Shown piece after piece: positions 1 to 7,105 of a stretch of 27,376 nucleotides of DNA. A program made the translations under genes and the position numbers. How positions within the stretch are numbered: the stretch's first letter is position 1; every line of letters starts with the position of its first letter. Where the stretch lies: contig NZ_JBEZFP010000126.1 in the NCBI RefSeq assembly GCF_040649515.1, positions 1-27,376 of the forward strand, written 5' to 3'. The DNA is from Yinghuangia elevatio (GTDB lineage Bacteria > Actinomycetota > Actinomycetes > Streptomycetales > Streptomycetaceae). Under the pieces are notes generated by a model, which saw only the letters and a list, made by a program, of their open reading frames with translations, searched no databases and was not told the origin of the DNA.

Positions 1-140
1 AAGCCTGGGGCACCGCCGGCGCCGTCGCCGTCATCGCCCTCATCGCCTGGAACTTCCTCTACTTCTACCCGATCTACACCGGCACCACGATCCCGTTGTC
101 CGACTGGCAGGACCGGATGTGGTGGACGACATGGATCTGA
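1..140 (+). CDS. Protein O-mannosyltransferase (Pmt), C-terminal fragment
   Basis: Only the last 45 codons are in the window; the frame is open from base 3 and stops at TGA 138-140. The visible peptide has one hydrophobic helix (AGAVAVIALIAWNFLYFYP), then a short tail with PIYTG and a Trp-rich end, WQDRMWWTTWI. In known families this W-F-L-Y-F-x-P-x-Y-T-G ending, followed by a short cytosolic Trp/Arg tail, is the C-terminus of actinobacterial dolichyl/polyprenyl-phosphate-mannose protein mannosyltransferases. These membrane enzymes mannosylate secreted proteins during export. The stop overlaps the start of the TetR gene downstream, so the two may be co-transcribed. The call rests on a short tail only. 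Confidence 0.72.
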   Translation, partial: AWGTAGAVAVIALIAWNFLYFYPIYTGTTIPLSDWQDRMWWTTWI

Positions 141-736
141 CCCGGGCCCGCGCCGGGGCGGGCACCCGGGAGGGCGACATCCGGCGGCGCGCAATCGAGG
201 CGACGCGCGCGCTGGCGGCCGAGGGCGGGTACGACAGCGTGCAGATGCGCGACGTCGTACGCCTGTCCGGGCTCTCGTCGGCCACGATCTACCGGCACTT
301 CTCCTCCAAGGACCACCTGCTCGCCGCGACGCACCTGGACTGGATCGAGTCGCTGGAGCGCAGCCGCGCCGCCCGCCCGCGCGGCGGCGACGCGGCGGCC
401 CGGGTGGGGGCGATCCTGTCCAACACCTGCCGGGCGATGGGCCGCAATCCGCGCCTCGCGGGCGCGCTGATCCACGCCCTCGGGTCGTCGGACCCGGGCG
501 TACGCGACTGCCACCGCGAGACCAACCGGATCATGCACGACATGTTCCGGGCGGCGGTCCAGGACGAGGTGGAGAACGTCGACGAGTTCATCCGCCTGCT
601 CGGGATCGCGTGGGAAGGCGCGCTCTTCAGCTGGGCGTTCGGCCGGATGACGATGGACGACGTCGAGCACTTGGTGACGCGCGGCGCGCGCCTGCTGATC
701 ACGGGCGCGGCGGCGGAACATCCCTCGGAAGGTTAG
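119..736 (+). CDS. TetR-family transcriptional regulator (KstR-like)
   Basis: A 205-residue one-component DNA-binding regulator. Residues 19-65 form the TetR helix-turn-helix domain: IRRRAIEATRALAAEGGYDS, then VVRLSGLSSATIYRHFSSKD, the canonical recognition helix with Y-R-H-F. The rest is a helical ligand/dimer domain ending in LVTRGARLLITG, which resembles the KstR branch, whose members often regulate lipid or steroid catabolism. No such pathway is adjacent, so the ligand is unknown. Start: GTG 119 follows AGGA at 109-112 with 6-nt spacing. ATG 131 is a possible alternative and would shorten the protein by four residues. The gene overlaps the mannosyltransferase stop codon by about 20 nt, suggesting translational coupling. 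It converges with the SGNH hydrolase gene, and the targets cannot be told from sequence. Confidence 0.88.
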   Translation: MVDDMDLTRARAGAGTREGDIRRRAIEATRALAAEGGYDSVQMRDVVRLSGLSSATIYRHFSSKDHLLAATHLDWIESLERSRAARPRGGDAAARVGAILSNTCRAMGRNPRLAGALIHALGSSDPGVRDCHRETNRIMHDMFRAAVQDEVENVDEFIRLLGIAWEGALFSWAFGRMTMDDVEHLVTRGARLLITGAAAEHPSEG

Positions 737-793
737 TGCCGCGGCCGGAAGGGCCTCCCGCCGCAGCACCGAACGACCTGCCGCGGCCCCGCA

Positions 794-1627
794 CTACAGC
801 GGCATCAGGTCCGGGCGCTTGGGTTCGAGGCCGTCGCCCGACGACTGCCCGCGGAGACGGCGGCCGATCCACGGCACGAGGTGCTCGCGTGCCCACTGCA
901 CGTGCTCGCGGCGCGCGTGCGCGGCGTCGAGCTGCTCGGCCTCCGGCGGCCACGCGGCCTCCGGGTCCTCCTCGACGGGCAGCCCGACCGTGCGTGCCGC
1001 GTTGAGCGCGACGCGCTCGTGGCCGCACGGCGAGAGGTGCAGCCGGTCCTCGCTCCACGCGCGGCGGTCCTGCACGGCCTGCATCGCCCACAGGTCGACG
1101 ACCGTGCAGTTGTGGCGCGCCGCGATCACCCGCAGGTGCTCGTTGTACGTCGCGACCTTGCCGCGCAGCAGCTTCAGCAGGCCCAGCTCCCGCGTGTCGA
1201 AGCCGGTGAAGACCAGCACGTGGGAACCGGCGGCGCGCAGGTCGGCCACGGCCCGCTCGTACTCCGCGGCGAGCTTGTCCGGGTCGCCGCCGGGACGCAG
1301 GACGTCGTTGCCGCCCGCGCAGAAGCTGACCAGGTCAGGGCGGGCCGCGAGGGCCACCGGCACCTGGCTGTCGATGATCTGGTGCAGGAGCTTGCCGCGG
1401 ACCGCGAGGTTCGCGTACCGCAAGCCGGGGCCGGCCTCGGCAAGGCGGACCGCGAACCGGTCGGCCCAGCCGAGCAGGGTTCCGTCGGGCCCGGGGTCGC
1501 CGACGCCTTCGGTGAAGCTGTCGCCGATGGCGACGTACGAGCCGATGGCGTCGAAGCCGCGCGGGCCGGGAGGGACAAGGCGCAGAGGGGACAGGGGCGC
1601 GTCGAGTTTGCGTGCGTCGTCGGCCAT
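794..1627 (-). CDS. SGNH/GDSL-type hydrolase (esterase/lipase family)
   Basis: A 277-residue protein with all four SGNH blocks. Block I is YVAIGDSFTEG with nucleophile Ser37, block II is NLAVRG with oxyanion Gly near residue 78, block III is GGND with Asn107, and block V is DRLHLSPCGHERVA with Asp194 and His197. No signal peptide or membrane segment is visible, so it is probably cytoplasmic. These enzymes hydrolyse ester bonds in lipids, acetylated sugars or other acyl compounds; the substrate cannot be inferred. Start: ATG 1627 is preferred. An in-frame GTG at 1645 would add six residues, and neither has a clear Shine-Dalgarno sequence. It converges with the TetR gene, leaving only about 57 bp between the stops. 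Confidence 0.9.
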   Translation of the reverse strand: MADDARKLDAPLSPLRLVPPGPRGFDAIGSYVAIGDSFTEGVGDPGPDGTLLGWADRFAVRLAEAGPGLRYANLAVRGKLLHQIIDSQVPVALAARPDLVSFCAGGNDVLRPGGDPDKLAAEYERAVADLRAAGSHVLVFTGFDTRELGLLKLLRGKVATYNEHLRVIAARHNCTVVDLWAMQAVQDRRAWSEDRLHLSPCGHERVALNAARTVGLPVEEDPEAAWPPEAEQLDAAHARREHVQWAREHLVPWIGRRLRGQSSGDGLEPKRPDLMPL

Positions 1628-1879
1628 GTCACGCGATGTTGGCACGTGGTGACCGGGCTACGCGACCGTAGTGAGCGGCCAGTTACGTGCGGTGTACAAG
1701 CAACGTGCACGCGGCGGCCAATCTGCGCCGCCTACAGCAGCCTGAAGGGCTCCTCACCCGCACGCACGTGCACACCTCTCCCGAAACCGGGCTGCGCGTA
1801 TTCGGGACATCCGCCCTCGACACTCCGCTACACCTCGGTACGTTTCTGTCGAACGCCCGGCCGCCCGAATGGAGTTCAT

Positions 1880-2125
1880 ATGGCGCAGGAAGAATCACCC
1901 AACACGCCCGAGGTGGATTCATTGCCCGACTTCATCGCCGCCGGCGCCGGCGACGTGGCCGAAGTCTTCAACGCCGCGATCGACATGGGCGTCGACGGCG
2001 GTGACAGCGGGAACCCAGGTCTCCAAAACGCCGCCCAACAAGCCATGGCCTACGCGAGCCACATGTACGAACAGCTCTCCGAACAGGAGCAAGCTGCCGT
2101 AGTCGAAAGAGTCCTCGAAAAGTGA
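1880..2125 (+). CDS. Small acidic protein of unknown function (81 aa)
   Basis: The ATG at 1880 has a good ribosome-binding site, GGAG at 1871-1874 with 5-nt spacing, and the frame runs to TGA at 2123. The peptide is rich in Glu, Asp, Ala and Gln. It has no Cys, signal peptide or membrane segment. It looks helical, with the segment GLQNAAQQAMAYASHMYEQL followed by SEQEQAAVVERVLEK. I do not recognise the family. About 230 bp of non-coding DNA precede it and a decayed DUF4253 gene follows on the other strand, so it appears to be a single-gene unit. The strong start signal and normal third-position GC use argue that it is a real gene rather than chance. Confidence 0.62.
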   Translation: MAQEESPNTPEVDSLPDFIAAGAGDVAEVFNAAIDMGVDGGDSGNPGLQNAAQQAMAYASHMYEQLSEQEQAAVVERVLEK

Positions 2126-2243
2126 ACCACCCGCGCAAACGCGGCCGACCGGTCAGCGGCCTCGGGCGCGAACCGCAAGCCGGCCACACAACTCGCCGAC
2201 GGCCGCCCTCAGGCGCGATGGCCGTCTCCCGGACGGGGACGGG

Positions 2244-2772
2244 TCAATCCCACCGGAAGTCCCAGTTGTTCACTCCGGTGATCTACTCGGCGTAGGCGGC
2301 AAGTGTGCACGGTCGGCTGCCTTGCCAGACATTGTCCGGACAGGGCGCGGAGTGGTTCGGCCGCGACCTGGAGCGCCTCCTCCTCGGTCCGGGGCGGCAG
2401 GGTGACGCCGAGGTGCAGGGTGGCGAAGCCGGCCGCGACCACGCGGGCGCCGAATTGGCGTTCCCAGGCTGTGACGACCGCGGAGAACTTCGCGGTGTCG
2501 GCCGGGTCGTGGCTTGCCGGTGAGGACATCTCCTCGGGGAGAGCTCACCCGATCCCCCGGGCGGAAGTCGCCGTCGGTCGGGTCCAACGTGTCGAGCAGC
2601 AGCGGCCACAGGCCGGAGCGTGGGTGTTCGGCGCGCAGCAGTTCCCACAGCTCGGCCGTGGCCGGTCCGTCACTGAGCCACAGCGGCTGGACGTCTCCGG
2701 CACCTTCGTCGAGGTGACCGGCCGACCGGGCGGGACGGGGGTCTCGACGTTCAACGGGAGCTCAATGGGCAT
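2244..2772 (-). pseudogene. DUF4253-family protein, broken by several frameshifts and a nonsense codon
   Basis: No single frame carries a full protein, but three frames together give a DUF4253-like order. The N-terminus from ATG 2772 reads MPIELPLNVETPVPPGRPV. A shift near 2720 leads into PLWLSDGPATAELWELL and then SGLWPLLLDTLD. A second shift near 2530 leads into MSSPASHDPAD, followed by a segment starting SAVVTAWERQFGARVVAAGF. A third shift near 2345 leads into PCPDNVWQGS and TLAAYAE. An in-frame TAG at that point cuts off the family's usual C-terminus, ITGVNNWDFRWD, which is still present before TGA 2244-2246. DUF4253 proteins are small cytoplasmic proteins of unknown function, common in streptomycetes. 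At least three frameshifts plus a stop make a functional product very unlikely. Confidence 0.75.
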
Positions 2773-2918
2773 GGACGGATGCCAGGTGCGGCCACTTCCG
2801 CTGCCACGGGCGCGAACGACCGACGCGGGAACCACCGTCGCATCGCAACCACATCCGCCTGCCGGGGAAGTCGCGCTGACGCCAACTCCCAGCCTGGGGA
2901 CGGCAACAGGCAGACTTC

Positions 2919-2960
2919 CTCGCCCCTCGCCCCTCGCCCCTCGCCCCTCGCCCCTCGCCG
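2919..2960. repeat. CTCGCCC heptamer tandem repeat
   Basis: Five perfect copies of the 7-bp unit CTCGCCC (2919-2953), then a sixth ending in G. It lies in non-coding DNA between the DUF4253 pseudogene and the tRNA-Ala hairpin. It is a simple-sequence tract that may vary in copy number by slippage. No function is visible. Confidence 0.9.
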
Positions 2961-3023
2961 CGCGGGTCGCCGCGCGCCGCAAAGTGCGGCAGGTGGTTCG
3001 GCCTTGGTCGGCCGTACAACGAC

Positions 3024-3059
3024 CAGGGGCCTGATCCGATTTCTCGGATCAGGCCCCTG
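3024..3059 (-). terminator. Strong hairpin terminator downstream of tRNA-Ala
   Basis: A perfect 16-bp stem, CAGGGGCCTGATCCGA at 3024-3039 paired with its complement at 3044-3059, closed by a 4-nt loop. It begins 9 nt past the 3' end of the tRNA-Ala gene in the tRNA's direction of transcription, so it most likely ends that transcript. No T-run follows, as is usual for actinobacterial terminators. Confidence 0.85.
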
Positions 3060-3067
3060 ACCTGTTG

Positions 3068-3141
3068 TGGAGCTGAGGGGATTTGAACCCCTGGCCCCCT
3101 CGATGCGAACGAGGTGCGCTACCGGACTGCGCCACAGCCCC
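3068..3141 (-). tRNA. tRNA-Ala, anticodon CGC (reads GCG)
   Basis: On the minus strand the 74-nt sequence folds as a full cloverleaf. The acceptor arm GGGGCTG pairs with CAGCTCC and contains the G3:U70 pair that is the alanine identity element. The anticodon stem is CCTCG/CGAGG around the loop TTCGCAT, giving anticodon CGC. The T arm is AGGGG-TTCAAAT-CCCCT. The discriminator base is A and CCA is not encoded. GCG is a common Ala codon in such GC-rich genomes. Confidence 0.96.
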
Positions 3142-3305
3142 AACGAGAAAGAAGATTACCACCTTCTGGAGGTGCCTCGCGCACGGGTTATTCGGGGGTC
3201 GCCGTCGGGTGGCGGCCGCCGGGGCCCGGCAGCCGACCCGGCGCCAAGCGCGGCGCGTCCGTGGGCGTTTCCGGCCGGTTGCGAAGGCACGACGTGGCGA
3301 CGGGC

Positions 3306-4820
3306 CTACTCGTTGCCGGCGCGGGGCCACTCTTGTTCGTACGGCGGGTACGGGTGCGCGCGACGCGGGTCCTCGGCGTACTGGTCGAAGAGCGGCGTCG
3401 GGTCGGCGGCCACCGGTTCGGGGGCGGTCGGCTCGGGGGCGGCCGACTCGGGGCGCTCCGGGAGAACCGGCTCGCCGCGGGGGACGACCGGCGCGGTGAC
3501 GTACGTGGGCAGTGGCACCGGCACGGGGTCCCAGGCATCGCGGTCGGTCGTGTCCTGGCCACTGTCGGACTGCAACGCGGCGATCCACTCCGCGTGGTCG
3601 CGCTCGTCGGCCGCGGCCCGGCGGCCGGATCGCAGGCGCGGCTCCTGGGACGCGGGCGGCGTGCCGCCGCGGGCCTGACCGGTACGCGGCGGCGCGGGGG
3701 TCCCATCGGGGGCACGACGGCGCGCGGGCGGGTCCGGTTGGGGCGTCGCCCGGCGCTGCTCACCCTCGGCCTTGCGCGCGGGCCTCGGCGGAGCGGGCCG
3801 CGCGGGCGGTGTCGGACGCAGCTGGTTGCGGAGGTTCGTCTCGTAGCGCCGCCGCTCCTGTACGCGGAGGTAGGCGATGTAGCCGGTCAGGGCGATGCCG
3901 GGCAGGACCGGCAGCCAGATCCAGGCGAGGCCGAGCATGCCGGTGACGACCGCGCCGCCGGTGAAGAGGAGGAACAGGCAGACCACGACGCGGCGGCGGC
4001 GCGCGAGCAGCTTGGCGCGGCCGTCCGGGCCCTTGAGGGGCGCGGGAGGCTTGACCGCGACGGGGATCGGGGCCGGGGTCGAGGACCGGGCCGGGCTGCG
4101 GCGCCTGAGGCCGAAGCGCCGACGCTCGTCGGCGGCCGTCTCCTCCGACTGGGCGGTCGGAGGCGCCTGCGGCGTACGGGTGTTCGGTGCTCCGCCCCGG
4201 GAACGCTCGAAGGCCCCGGCGGACGGGCCGGGGCGGCCCGTCTCGTCGACGGGCGCGTGCACCTGGCGGGCTCGCGGGGCCTGGGCGGCTGGGACATCGC
4301 GGCGTCGCGGCGCGCTGTCGGCCTGCTCGGGAGGCGCCGCAGGTGGCGGCTTCTCACGTCCCGGGTTCTCGCGGGCGTGGGCGTCGCGGGCGTGGGCGTC
4401 GCGCGGGTGGCTCTCGCGCGGCTGGTCGTCGCGGGCGTGGCCGTCGCGGGCCTGGCCGTCGCGGCCCAGGTACTCGCGCCCGCGGCTGTCACGACTTTCG
4501 CGGCTGTCGCGCCCCTCGCGGGGCGGGCCGTCTCCGGCGTGGCCGTCGCGGGGTCGGCCGGACTCAGCCGGCCGATGCCGATCGCGCGCCGGGGCGTCGA
4601 CGGCGACGGACGCGGTCGCGAGGCCGTCGTCGCCGTTGGCGATCATGCGGGCATAGCGGCGCTCGAGGGCGCCGCGACGGGACAGGATCCTGATCGCGGT
4701 GGTGAACCGCTCGGTGTGACGGGCCTCGTTCAGCTCGTCCTGCCGGCGGAGCCACATGGGCACCAGATAGGCAGCCCAGGCCCCCACGATCGCTGCGTAG
4801 ATCAGGCCGCTGCTGCTCAC
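3306..4820 (-). CDS. sepX: SepX / Glp-receptor (GlpR) family division membrane protein
   Basis: A 504-residue membrane protein opening with MSSSGLIYAAIVGAWAAYLV, one N-terminal transmembrane helix (about 5-23), then PMWLRRQDELNEAR and an amphipathic basic stretch (RFTTAIRILSRRGALERRYA) conserved in the SepX family. A long charged, disordered linker follows, with RD/RDGHARD-type repeats at about 92-155 and a Pro/Arg/Gln-rich region to about 260. Two more membrane helices lie at about 277-297 and 300-318, then YLRVQERRRYE and a Pro-rich acidic C-terminus. In Streptomyces, SepX localises at cell-division sites and supports septation and hyphal compartments. The corynebacterial orthologue binds the gephyrin-like protein Glp. 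Its position downstream of glp and the RimJ-like gene matches that order. The start GTG 4818-4820 lacks a clear Shine-Dalgarno sequence. Confidence 0.88.
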   Translation of the reverse strand: MSSSGLIYAAIVGAWAAYLVPMWLRRQDELNEARHTERFTTAIRILSRRGALERRYARMIANGDDGLATASVAVDAPARDRHRPAESGRPRDGHAGDGPPREGRDSRESRDSRGREYLGRDGQARDGHARDDQPRESHPRDAHARDAHARENPGREKPPPAAPPEQADSAPRRRDVPAAQAPRARQVHAPVDETGRPGPSAGAFERSRGGAPNTRTPQAPPTAQSEETAADERRRFGLRRRSPARSSTPAPIPVAVKPPAPLKGPDGRAKLLARRRRVVVCLFLLFTGGAVVTGMLGLAWIWLPVLPGIALTGYIAYLRVQERRRYETNLRNQLRPTPPARPAPPRPARKAEGEQRRATPQPDPPARRRAPDGTPAPPRTGQARGGTPPASQEPRLRSGRRAAADERDHAEWIAALQSDSGQDTTDRDAWDPVPVPLPTYVTAPVVPRGEPVLPERPESAAPEPTAPEPVAADPTPLFDQYAEDPRRAHPYPPYEQEWPRAGNE

Positions 4821-4964
4821 ATCGACACGCTAAGCCGGATGGCCGCCGCAATGTTGGAGGATGCCCGGTGTGTCGCACGATCTTCTTTGATGCGTGTGTG
4901 ACTACTGGGACAGAAGTGTCCCCTGTGGTCATACGAGTACCCCCGGGCGGCGTAATGTCCGAGG

Positions 4965-5597
4965 TCAGCCGCCCAACAGTCCGTGCGACTCGCGGTACCC
5001 CCGCCAGCGGGCCAACAGCCCTTCCGGCACCTCTTCGGCGTTCAGCGCGTACACGAGATGGTCGCGCCAGTCGCCGTCGATGTGCAGATAGCGCGGACGC
5101 ATACCCTCCTCGCGGAACCCGAGCTTGGCCACGACCCGGCGGCTCGGCATGTTCTCCGGCCGGATGCACACCTCGATCCGGTGCAGCCCGATGCGGAAGA
5201 AGCAGTGGTCCGCCGCCAAGGCCACAGCCGTCGGCATGACGCCGCGCCCCGCGACACTCTCGTCCACCCAGTAGCCGATGTGCGCGGAACTCATCGAACC
5301 CCAGGTGATCCCCGCGACGGTCACCTGGCCGACCAAGTGCCCGTCGTACAGCACCACGAACGGCAACATGCGCCCCGCCGCGGCCTCCGCGCGCAGGTAG
5401 CGCGCCATCTGCCGGAAGGTGGGACGCCGCGCGGCGGGTGAACCGGGCGGCACGGTCGCCTCCCAGCGCCGCAGCCAGTCGCGGTTGCGCGTATGGACCT
5501 CCTGCCACACGTCGGCGTCCCGGCCGCGGATCGGCCGAAGGGCGACGCGCCCTTCGGCCAACTCCACCGGCCAACCGCGGATCAGGAGTTGCCCCAC
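4965..5597 (-). CDS. GNAT acetyltransferase, RimJ/RimL type
   Basis: A 210-residue GNAT-fold N-acetyltransferase. VALRPIRGRDADVWQEV begins the fold, and RNRDWLRRWEATVP is typical of actinobacterial RimJ-like proteins. HIGYWVDESVAGRGVMPTAV is motif A, with the acetyl-CoA pyrophosphate loop (VAGRG). IEVCIRPENMPSRRVVAKLG and FREEGMRPRYLHIDGDWRDH form the C-terminal substrate region. The family acetylates N-terminal amines of ribosomal or other proteins; the actual target here is unknown. GTG 5597 is the likely start because it overlaps the moaB stop by 16 nt and gives a normal-length protein, although the Shine-Dalgarno is weak. The conserved position between the molybdopterin-type genes and sepX suggests a link to that division module, but this is inference. 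Confidence 0.88.
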   Translation of the reverse strand: MGQLLIRGWPVELAEGRVALRPIRGRDADVWQEVHTRNRDWLRRWEATVPPGSPAARRPTFRQMARYLRAEAAAGRMLPFVVLYDGHLVGQVTVAGITWGSMSSAHIGYWVDESVAGRGVMPTAVALAADHCFFRIGLHRIEVCIRPENMPSRRVVAKLGFREEGMRPRYLHIDGDWRDHLVYALNAEEVPEGLLARWRGYRESHGLLGG

Positions 5598-6256
5598 GGG
5601 GGCGAGGAGGAGTAGCCGCCGCCCCCGAAACCTCCCCCGCCGAAGCCGCCGCCCTGCTGCGGCTGGCCGTACCCGCCCTGGTTGCCGTACCCGCCCTGGC
5701 CGGAGAACCCGCCCTGCTGCTGGCCTCCGTAGCCCGCGGCCGGGCCGCCGCCGAAGCCGCCCTGGCCGTGGTCGCCGCCCTGCAGCTGCTGGACGGCGTG
5801 CACAAGAACCTTCCCCAGCACGGTCATTCCGTCGCGGGCACCGCCGGCCGAGCCGGGCAGGTTGACGATGAGACTGCGGTAGACCCACTGCGCGTCCTGC
5901 ACGACCGCCACACCTGCGACGCCGCGCGACAGAGCCGCGGTAGGCACCTTGTCGAAGTTGTACGCGCGGATCGCCTCGGCGATGCCCGGCACCTCGAACG
6001 AGATCACCCGGCGCGTCATCTCGGGCGTCTGGTCCATCGGCGTCAGCCCCGTGCCGCCGGTCGTGACGATCACCTCGAAGTGCTGCGCCACCGCGTCGCG
6101 CAGCGCCTGCGCGACCGGTTCGCCGTCCGGCACGACGACCGGGCCGCGCACCTGGAACCCGAGCCGGGTCAGCTCCTGCTGGATGATCGGGCCGCTCTCG
6201 TCCCCGTACGTGCCCGCCGCGGCCCGCGTCGACGCGGTGATGACCATGGCTTTCAT
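5582..6256 (-). CDS. moaB: MoaB/Mog-family molybdopterin protein with a Gly/Gln-rich prion-like tail
   Basis: Residues 1-160 form a MoaB/MogA domain: MKAMVITASTRAAAGTYGDE, VVPDGEP, then TTGGTGLTPMDQTPE with the family's Asp, KVPTAALSRGVAGVA, and NLPGSAGGARDGMTVL. Mog-type proteins adenylylate molybdopterin before molybdenum insertion, and they correspond to the G domain of gephyrin. After GGDH at 160-163 comes a tail of about 61 residues made of Gly, Gln, Tyr, Phe, Ser and Asn (GGFSGQGGYGNQGGYGQPQQ and similar). Normal MoaB stops near 160-170, so this tail is an added low-complexity domain. The gene starts at ATG 6256 inside the moaC stop (ATGA overlap), with AGGA just upstream, so it is translationally coupled to moaC. 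Whether it acts in cofactor synthesis or with the Glp/SepX division proteins cannot be decided from sequence. Confidence 0.9.
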   Translation of the reverse strand: MKAMVITASTRAAAGTYGDESGPIIQQELTRLGFQVRGPVVVPDGEPVAQALRDAVAQHFEVIVTTGGTGLTPMDQTPEMTRRVISFEVPGIAEAIRAYNFDKVPTAALSRGVAGVAVVQDAQWVYRSLIVNLPGSAGGARDGMTVLGKVLVHAVQQLQGGDHGQGGFGGGPAAGYGGQQQGGFSGQGGYGNQGGYGQPQQGGGFGGGGFGGGGYSSSPPWGNS

Positions 6257-6861
6257 GAGTCCTGCCTTCCGTCCCCTGGGACCGGCGCGGGCGGGCTCTC
6301 CCCGGCCGCCACACCGGTCGTGTCCCCGTTGCCGGGCGTATTGCCGTGCTCGGTGGCCGTGTCCCCGCCGGTGCCGGTACCCGCGCCCGTGCGCGACCAG
6401 TCCCCGGACACACCGCCGGTCTTCTCCTCGACGCGCACGTCGGTGATGACCGCGCCCGGGTCGACGGCCTTGACCATGTCGACGACGGTCAGCGCGGCGA
6501 CCGACACCGCGGTCAGCGCCTCCATCTCGACGCCCGTGCGGTCGGCGGTACGCACCGTCGCGGTGATGGCCACCGCGTCGTCCTCCACCACCAGGTCGAC
6601 CGCGACGCCGTGGATCGCGATGGGGTGGCACAGCGGCACGAGATCGGGGGTGCGCTTGGCGGCCATGATGCCCGCGATGCGCGCGGTGGCAATGGCGTCG
6701 CCCTTCGGCACGCCCTCGCCGCGCAGCAGTTCGACCACGCGCGGCGACACGCGTACGCGCCCGCTCGCGCGCCCGGTCCGCACCGAGACCTGTTTGCCCG
6801 AGACGTCGACCATGCGGGCCGCGCCCGACTCGTCGACGTGCGTCAATGTCTCGCCGCGCAC
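6253..6861 (-). CDS. moaC: Cyclic pyranopterin monophosphate synthase MoaC
   Basis: A 202-residue protein whose first 155 residues are a full MoaC. LTHVDESGAARMVDVSGK opens the domain, AKRTPDLVPLCHPI sits at 68-81, MEALTAVSVAALTVVDM and the KAVD that follows are at 113-134, and VRVEEKTGGVSGDW closes it. MoaC converts 3',8-cyclo-GTP from MoaA into cyclic pyranopterin monophosphate, the first pterin intermediate of molybdenum cofactor, in the cytoplasm as a hexamer. Residues 156-202 are a Gly/Thr/Asp/Pro-rich tail absent from typical 160-residue homologues. The start GTG 6859-6861 has GAGGGAGAA just upstream. The stop overlaps the moaB start. moaA is not in the window, so other pathway genes lie elsewhere. 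Confidence 0.95.
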   Translation of the reverse strand: MRGETLTHVDESGAARMVDVSGKQVSVRTGRASGRVRVSPRVVELLRGEGVPKGDAIATARIAGIMAAKRTPDLVPLCHPIAIHGVAVDLVVEDDAVAITATVRTADRTGVEMEALTAVSVAALTVVDMVKAVDPGAVITDVRVEEKTGGVSGDWSRTGAGTGTGGDTATEHGNTPGNGDTTGVAAGESPPAPVPGDGRQDS

Positions 6862-7043
6862 CGTTCTCCCTCTCGTGCCGGTGGTTCCGACGAGGCAACG
6901 TTACTTGTGCGGGAGGCCGTGCCGCGGGAACCGGGTGAACCGGTCGGGCGCGGAGGGCGCGGAAGGTCGCGGACGGGTCGGGCGCGCCGGAGAGTCGTCG
7001 CGTCAGACCGACGTCGGGTCGGCACGGCCGTCGGGTCCGGGCA

Positions 7044-7105
7044 GTCAGAACTGAGAGCGTCAGAACTGAGAGCGTCAGAGCGTCAGAGCGTCAGAGCGTC
7101 AGAGC
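7044..7105. repeat. Tandem repeats abutting the glp stop codon
   Basis: Two perfect copies of the 15-mer GTCAGAACTGAGAGC (7044-7073) run straight into four perfect copies of the 8-mer GTCAGAGC (7074-7105). The last copy contains the TGA stop codon of glp, which reads on the minus strand at 7099-7101. The array fills part of the 237-bp gap between glp and moaC. It looks like slippage-generated satellite DNA. In the mRNA it would lie immediately after the glp stop. Confidence 0.93.

Noticed and set aside
2303..3034. 243-codon plus-strand frame over the DUF4253 remnant
   Set aside because: No family resemblance; the opposite strand explains the sequence as a decayed gene.
3114..4901. 595-codon plus-strand frame across sepX
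   Set aside because: Shadow of the sepX gene; Arg/Gly/Val-rich, no Shine-Dalgarno and overlapping the tRNA-Ala.
7044..7105. CRISPR-like array
   Set aside because: Units are contiguous without spacers and only 8-15 bp long, so this is tandem satellite DNA.
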